A DNA stretch of 41,090 nt from Streptomyces sp. NRRL S-31. GTDB lineage: Bacteria > Actinomycetota > Actinomycetes > Streptomycetales > Streptomycetaceae. The stretch covers positions 1 to 41,090 of the forward strand of contig NZ_JOCB01000080.1 in the NCBI RefSeq assembly GCF_000718775.1. Direction: 5' to 3'. This document shows, in pieces, positions 39,201 to 41,090 of the stretch (position 1 is the first letter of the stretch; each line of letters opens with the position of its first letter). The notes beneath the pieces are model-generated. The model was not told the origin of the DNA and made no database searches. It saw only the letters and a program-made list of their open reading frames with translations. The translations under genes were made by a program, and so were the position numbers.

Positions 39201-40894
39201 GCGTGCGCATGCTCCTGGAACTGGTCCGCACCGAGGCGGCCCGCACCGCCGGGCTGGACGGCCCGGGCGCGGTGGGCTCCCGGCGCGACTTCAAGGCGCT
39301 GGGCTTCACCTCCGTACAGGCGGTGGAGCTGCGCAACCGGCTCACCGAGGCGACCGGGCTGCCGCTGCCGGCCACGCTGGCCTTCGACCATCCGACGCCG
39401 GACGCGGTCGCCCGGTACCTGCGGTCGCTGCTGCTGCGCGAGGAACGGCCCACCGGCACGGTCACCGCGGCGGCCCGCGCCGCCGACGCCGACGAGCCGG
39501 TCGCGATCGTGGCGATGAGCTGCCGTCTGCCGGGCGGGGTGACGTCACCGCAGGAGTTGTGGCGACTGGTCGAGGAGGGCGTGGACGCGGTGTCGGCGTT
39601 CCCCGACGACCGGGGCTGGAACCTCGCGGAACTGTACGACCCGGACCCCGCGCACACCGGTACCTCCTACGTCCGCGAGGGCGGCTTCCTCTACGACGCG
39701 GGCGAGTTCGACGCCGGGTTCTTCGGCATCTCGCCGCGCGAGGCGCTGGCCTCCGACCCGCAGCAGCGGATTCTGCTGGAGACCGCCTGGGAGACGTTCG
39801 AGCGGGCCGGGATCGATCCGGTGTCGCTGCGCGGCAGCTCCGTCGGCGTGTTCGCCGGGGTGATGTACCACGACTACGGCTCCGGGCTCACCGGCGTCCC
39901 CGAGGGCATCGAGGGGCAGTTCGGCATCGGCACGGCGGGCAGCGTCGTCTCGGGCCGGGTCTCCTACACGCTCGGTCTGGAGGGCCCGGCCGTCACGATC
40001 GACACGGCGTGCTCGTCGTCGCTGGTGGCGCTCCACCTCGCGGCGCAGGCGGTGCGCGGCGGCGAGTGCTCGATGGCGCTCGCGGGCGGCGTGGCCGTCA
40101 TGGCGACCCCGTCGTCGTTCGTCGAGTTCTCCCGCCAGCAGGGCCTGGCCTCCGACGGCCGGTGCAAGGCGTTCGCGGCGGCGGCCGACGGCACCGGCTG
40201 GTCGGAGGGCGTGGGCCTGGTGCTGCTGGAGCGGCTGTCGGACGCCCGGCGCAACGGCCACCAGGTGCTCGCGGTGATCCGGGGCAGCGCCATCAACCAG
40301 GACGGCGCCTCCAACGGTCTGACCGCGCCGAGTGGCCCGGCTCAGCAGCGCGTGATCCGGCAGGCCCTCGCCAACGCCGGTCTCACCACCGCCGACGTCG
40401 ACGCCGTCGAGGCCCACGGCACCGGCACCAGACTCGGCGACCCCATCGAGGCACAGGCCGTCATCGCCACCTACGGCCAGGACCGCCCCGCCGACCAGCC
40501 CCTCTGGCTCGGCTCGCTGAAGTCCAACATCGGCCACGCCCAGTCCGCCGCCGGAGTCGCCGGCGTCATCAAGATGGTGGAGGCGATCCGCCACGGGGTG
40601 CTCCCCCGGACCCTGCACATCGACGAACCCACCCCGCACGTCGACTGGTCGGCGGGCGCGGTCGAGCTGCTGACGGAGGCCCGCCCCTGGCCCGACACCG
40701 GCCGCCCCCGACCGACGACGGACCCGAGCCGCCGCTGGCCGCGTGGACGCTGTCCGCCGCGACGGCCGAGGCGCTGCCCGCCCAGGCGGCCCGCCTTTCG
40801 GCGTTCCTCGCCGAGCGCCCGGAACTCGACGTGCGCGAGGTCGGGTTCGCCCTGGCCACCGCCCGTGCCCACCTGGACCACCGCGCGGTGCTGA
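36221..40894 (+). CDS. Ansamycin modular PKS: AHBA loading module + module 1 KS (frame broken near 40,709)
   Basis: Resembles RifA/GdmA1. The carboxylic-acid:ACP ligase (residues 1 to about 520) has YTSGTTGKPKG near 175, YGSTETCGS, GGENIHPGEVEQVL near 422 and the A10 Lys504 in QSGKITRHAL; it adenylates AHBA. A KR-like domain (about 735-905) follows: nucleotide motif VLVTGVAGARG is altered, and the catalytic Lys and Tyr are missing (AAADAALNLHEL, LPADPAQAAADAF), so it is inactive. The ACP has Ser1031 in LGFTSVQAVELRN. The KS (from about 1093) has Cys1264 in DTACSSS, His1399 in EAHGTGT and His1439 in NIGHAQ. After RPWPDTGRPR (residue 1497) the usual GVSSFGxSGTNAHVILE block is missing and the frame shifts, giving a junk tail to TGA at 40894. 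The start is ATG at 36221; upstream in-frame codons lack an RBS. Confidence 0.93.
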   Translation: MLRTELIKPLPDLLKAHAHSFGNKTAFSDGRRSVSYAELEKRTARLAGHLAALRLQPGDRAAILLGNRVETVESYLAIVRAAAIGVPLNPRSTDAELDYLLQDSGARVVITDAAHLEQVRALAADGRPLRIVVVGEEGAGGASVAGTVGYERLAGTDPAEPPRDDLALDDVAWILYTSGTTGKPKGVRSTQRNCLWSVAACYVPVPGLSAADRVLWPLPLFHSLSHIFCVLAVTSVGASARIVDGFSAEEILRGLEEDGTTFLGGVPTMYHYLVQAARERGFRAPALRMCLVGGAITTASLRQAFEESFGAPLLDAYGSTETCGSITVNWPTGARVEGSCGLPVPGLNVRLVDPETGAEVGTDEEGEVWVSGPNVMAGYHNKPVETAAALVDGWYRTGDLARRDSAGYFTVTGRIKELIIRGGENIHPGEVEQVLREVPGVADCAVVGKPHDVLGEVPVAFLVPGPEGIDPERVFTACRERLAYYKVPEELYEIEEVPRTQSGKITRHALLARPGRLRAAGSGRFEALLRCDWVPLPAPAASAPGTPAAPAAGPWAVIGTDPEPYGGTGYDDPAALAAAVAAGAAAPEVTVLAVDRIVAAAAAGSARPTGETVERAVRAVADTVGAWLAGAGPVPGRLVVVTRQAVATGGDTDAPDLAHAAVRGHLEALRHHHPGRVVLADTDTETAPGALARALRAALGSAEDRFAVRDGVLLGARLARVSAAVDEVPRPLVDPRRTVLVTGVAGARGAAAARHLVAAHRARHLLLISEQGEDDPAAEALRAELAGLGAEVALHACDLTDREALAGLLSGAEFPVGTVVHAPDPEDTWAAGPLRAAADAALNLHELTRAAQPVAFVLFSAADALLGLPADPAQAAADAFAQALAQHRTARGLAARTLAWGPWQPAGSRAADEALPAGVGVLPAHTALAMFDAAQFASATVLFPVKLDTATLHGDAVPALFADLVDTAPRAGAADDTRAAALRERLGTLPDDGGVRMLLELVRTEAARTAGLDGPGAVGSRRDFKALGFTSVQAVELRNRLTEATGLPLPATLAFDHPTPDAVARYLRSLLLREERPTGTVTAAARAADADEPVAIVAMSCRLPGGVTSPQELWRLVEEGVDAVSAFPDDRGWNLAELYDPDPAHTGTSYVREGGFLYDAGEFDAGFFGISPREALASDPQQRILLETAWETFERAGIDPVSLRGSSVGVFAGVMYHDYGSGLTGVPEGIEGQFGIGTAGSVVSGRVSYTLGLEGPAVTIDTACSSSLVALHLAAQAVRGGECSMALAGGVAVMATPSSFVEFSRQQGLASDGRCKAFAAAADGTGWSEGVGLVLLERLSDARRNGHQVLAVIRGSAINQDGASNGLTAPSGPAQQRVIRQALANAGLTTADVDAVEAHGTGTRLGDPIEAQAVIATYGQDRPADQPLWLGSLKSNIGHAQSAAGVAGVIKMVEAIRHGVLPRTLHIDEPTPHVDWSAGAVELLTEARPWPDTGRPRPTTDPSRRWPRGRCPPRRPRRCPPRRPAFRRSSPSARNSTCARSGSPWPPPVPTWTTARC

Positions 40895-41090
40895 CGGCGG
40901 CCGACCGCGACTCCGCCCTCGCCGAACTACGGGCCCTCGCCCAGGGCAGGACCGGTACGGCGACCGTCACCGACCAGCCGTCGGAGGGCGCGCTGGCGGT
41001 GCTGTTCACGGGCCAGGGCGCGCAGCGCGCCGGAATGGGCCGTGAACTGTACGACGCCTACCCCGCGTTCGCCGACGCCTACGACACCGT
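40708..41090 (+). CDS. Continuation of the PKS: KS-AT linker and acyltransferase start (other frame, partial)
   Basis: One frame over, the sequence encodes a normal KS-AT linker (PTDDGPEPPLAAWTLSAATA, then AQAARLSAFLAERPEL and EVGFALATARAHLDHRAVL). It then gives the beginning of an acyltransferase, LAVLFTGQGAQRAGMGREL followed by YDAYPAFADAYDTV. It runs off the window, and the AT nucleophile GHSxG motif and specificity residues are not reached. It is the same polypeptide as the PKS starting at 36221, separated from it by an apparent out-of-frame deletion at about 40,706-40,711 that removes the KS C-terminal end. It has no start codon of its own. Confidence 0.85.

Overview
The window is very GC-rich with strong G/C bias at third codon positions, short 5' leaders and many 4-nt (ATGA/GTGA) gene overlaps. 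The gene content (ClpC-like ATPase, SPW-repeat protein, DUF5133-type small protein, LAL-type LuxR regulator, ansamycin genes) points to Streptomyces or a close relative. All assignments come from reading translated sequence; no database search was run.

Left part (1-13.2 kb), chromosomal housekeeping and accessory genes. The window opens with a perfect inverted repeat (arms 1-84 and 131-214) that duplicates the 3' end of a small XRE regulator. Next come a methionine aminopeptidase missing its N-terminus, a ClpC/ClpB-type ATPase convergent with and overlapping a gamma-glutamyltransferase, a decayed gluC-gluD amino-acid permease chimera, a DUF6278-like gene, exodeoxyribonuclease III, a metallo-beta-lactamase-fold protein, a PcaL-like fusion whose hydrolase nucleophile is Ala instead of Ser, a Rieske/membrane protein, an SPW-repeat membrane protein behind a sigma-B-type promoter, a DUF5133-like protein and a PfkB sugar kinase.

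Middle part (13.2-22.5 kb), a minus-strand run of nine tightly coupled genes: P-loop kinase-like protein, GH3-family acyl-adenylating enzyme, TIGR00027-type methyltransferase, FAD oxidoreductase, two unrecognised proteins, a stand-alone LysR effector-binding domain, an alpha/beta hydrolase and a second methyltransferase. It looks like a small biosynthetic operon whose product I cannot name, and it is the best candidate here for something undescribed. Next to it lies a divergent TetR / WrbA-type quinone reductase pair whose intergenic region carries three copies of one palindromic operator.

Right part (24.9-41.1 kb), the edge of an ansamycin polyketide cluster. It contains a LAL regulator, AHBA starter-unit genes equivalent to rifN, rifJ, rifK, rifL, rifM and rifG, a type II thioesterase, a 77-residue protein, a stand-alone protein resembling the lanthionine dehydratase C-terminal domain, and the first polyketide synthase. 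That synthase has a carboxylic-acid ligase, a dead KR-like domain, an ACP, a KS and the start of an AT. The genes make kanosamine from UDP-glucose (RifL/K/M), phosphorylate it (RifN), carry out aminodehydroquinate synthesis and dehydration (RifG, RifJ), aromatise to AHBA (RifK) and load AHBA on the synthase. AminoDAHP synthase (RifH), RifI and the amide synthase (RifF) are not in the window. The PKS frame breaks at about 40,709, where the KS C-terminal end is missing; this is either an assembly collapse or a real mutation. No tRNA, rRNA, IS element or CRISPR array was seen.
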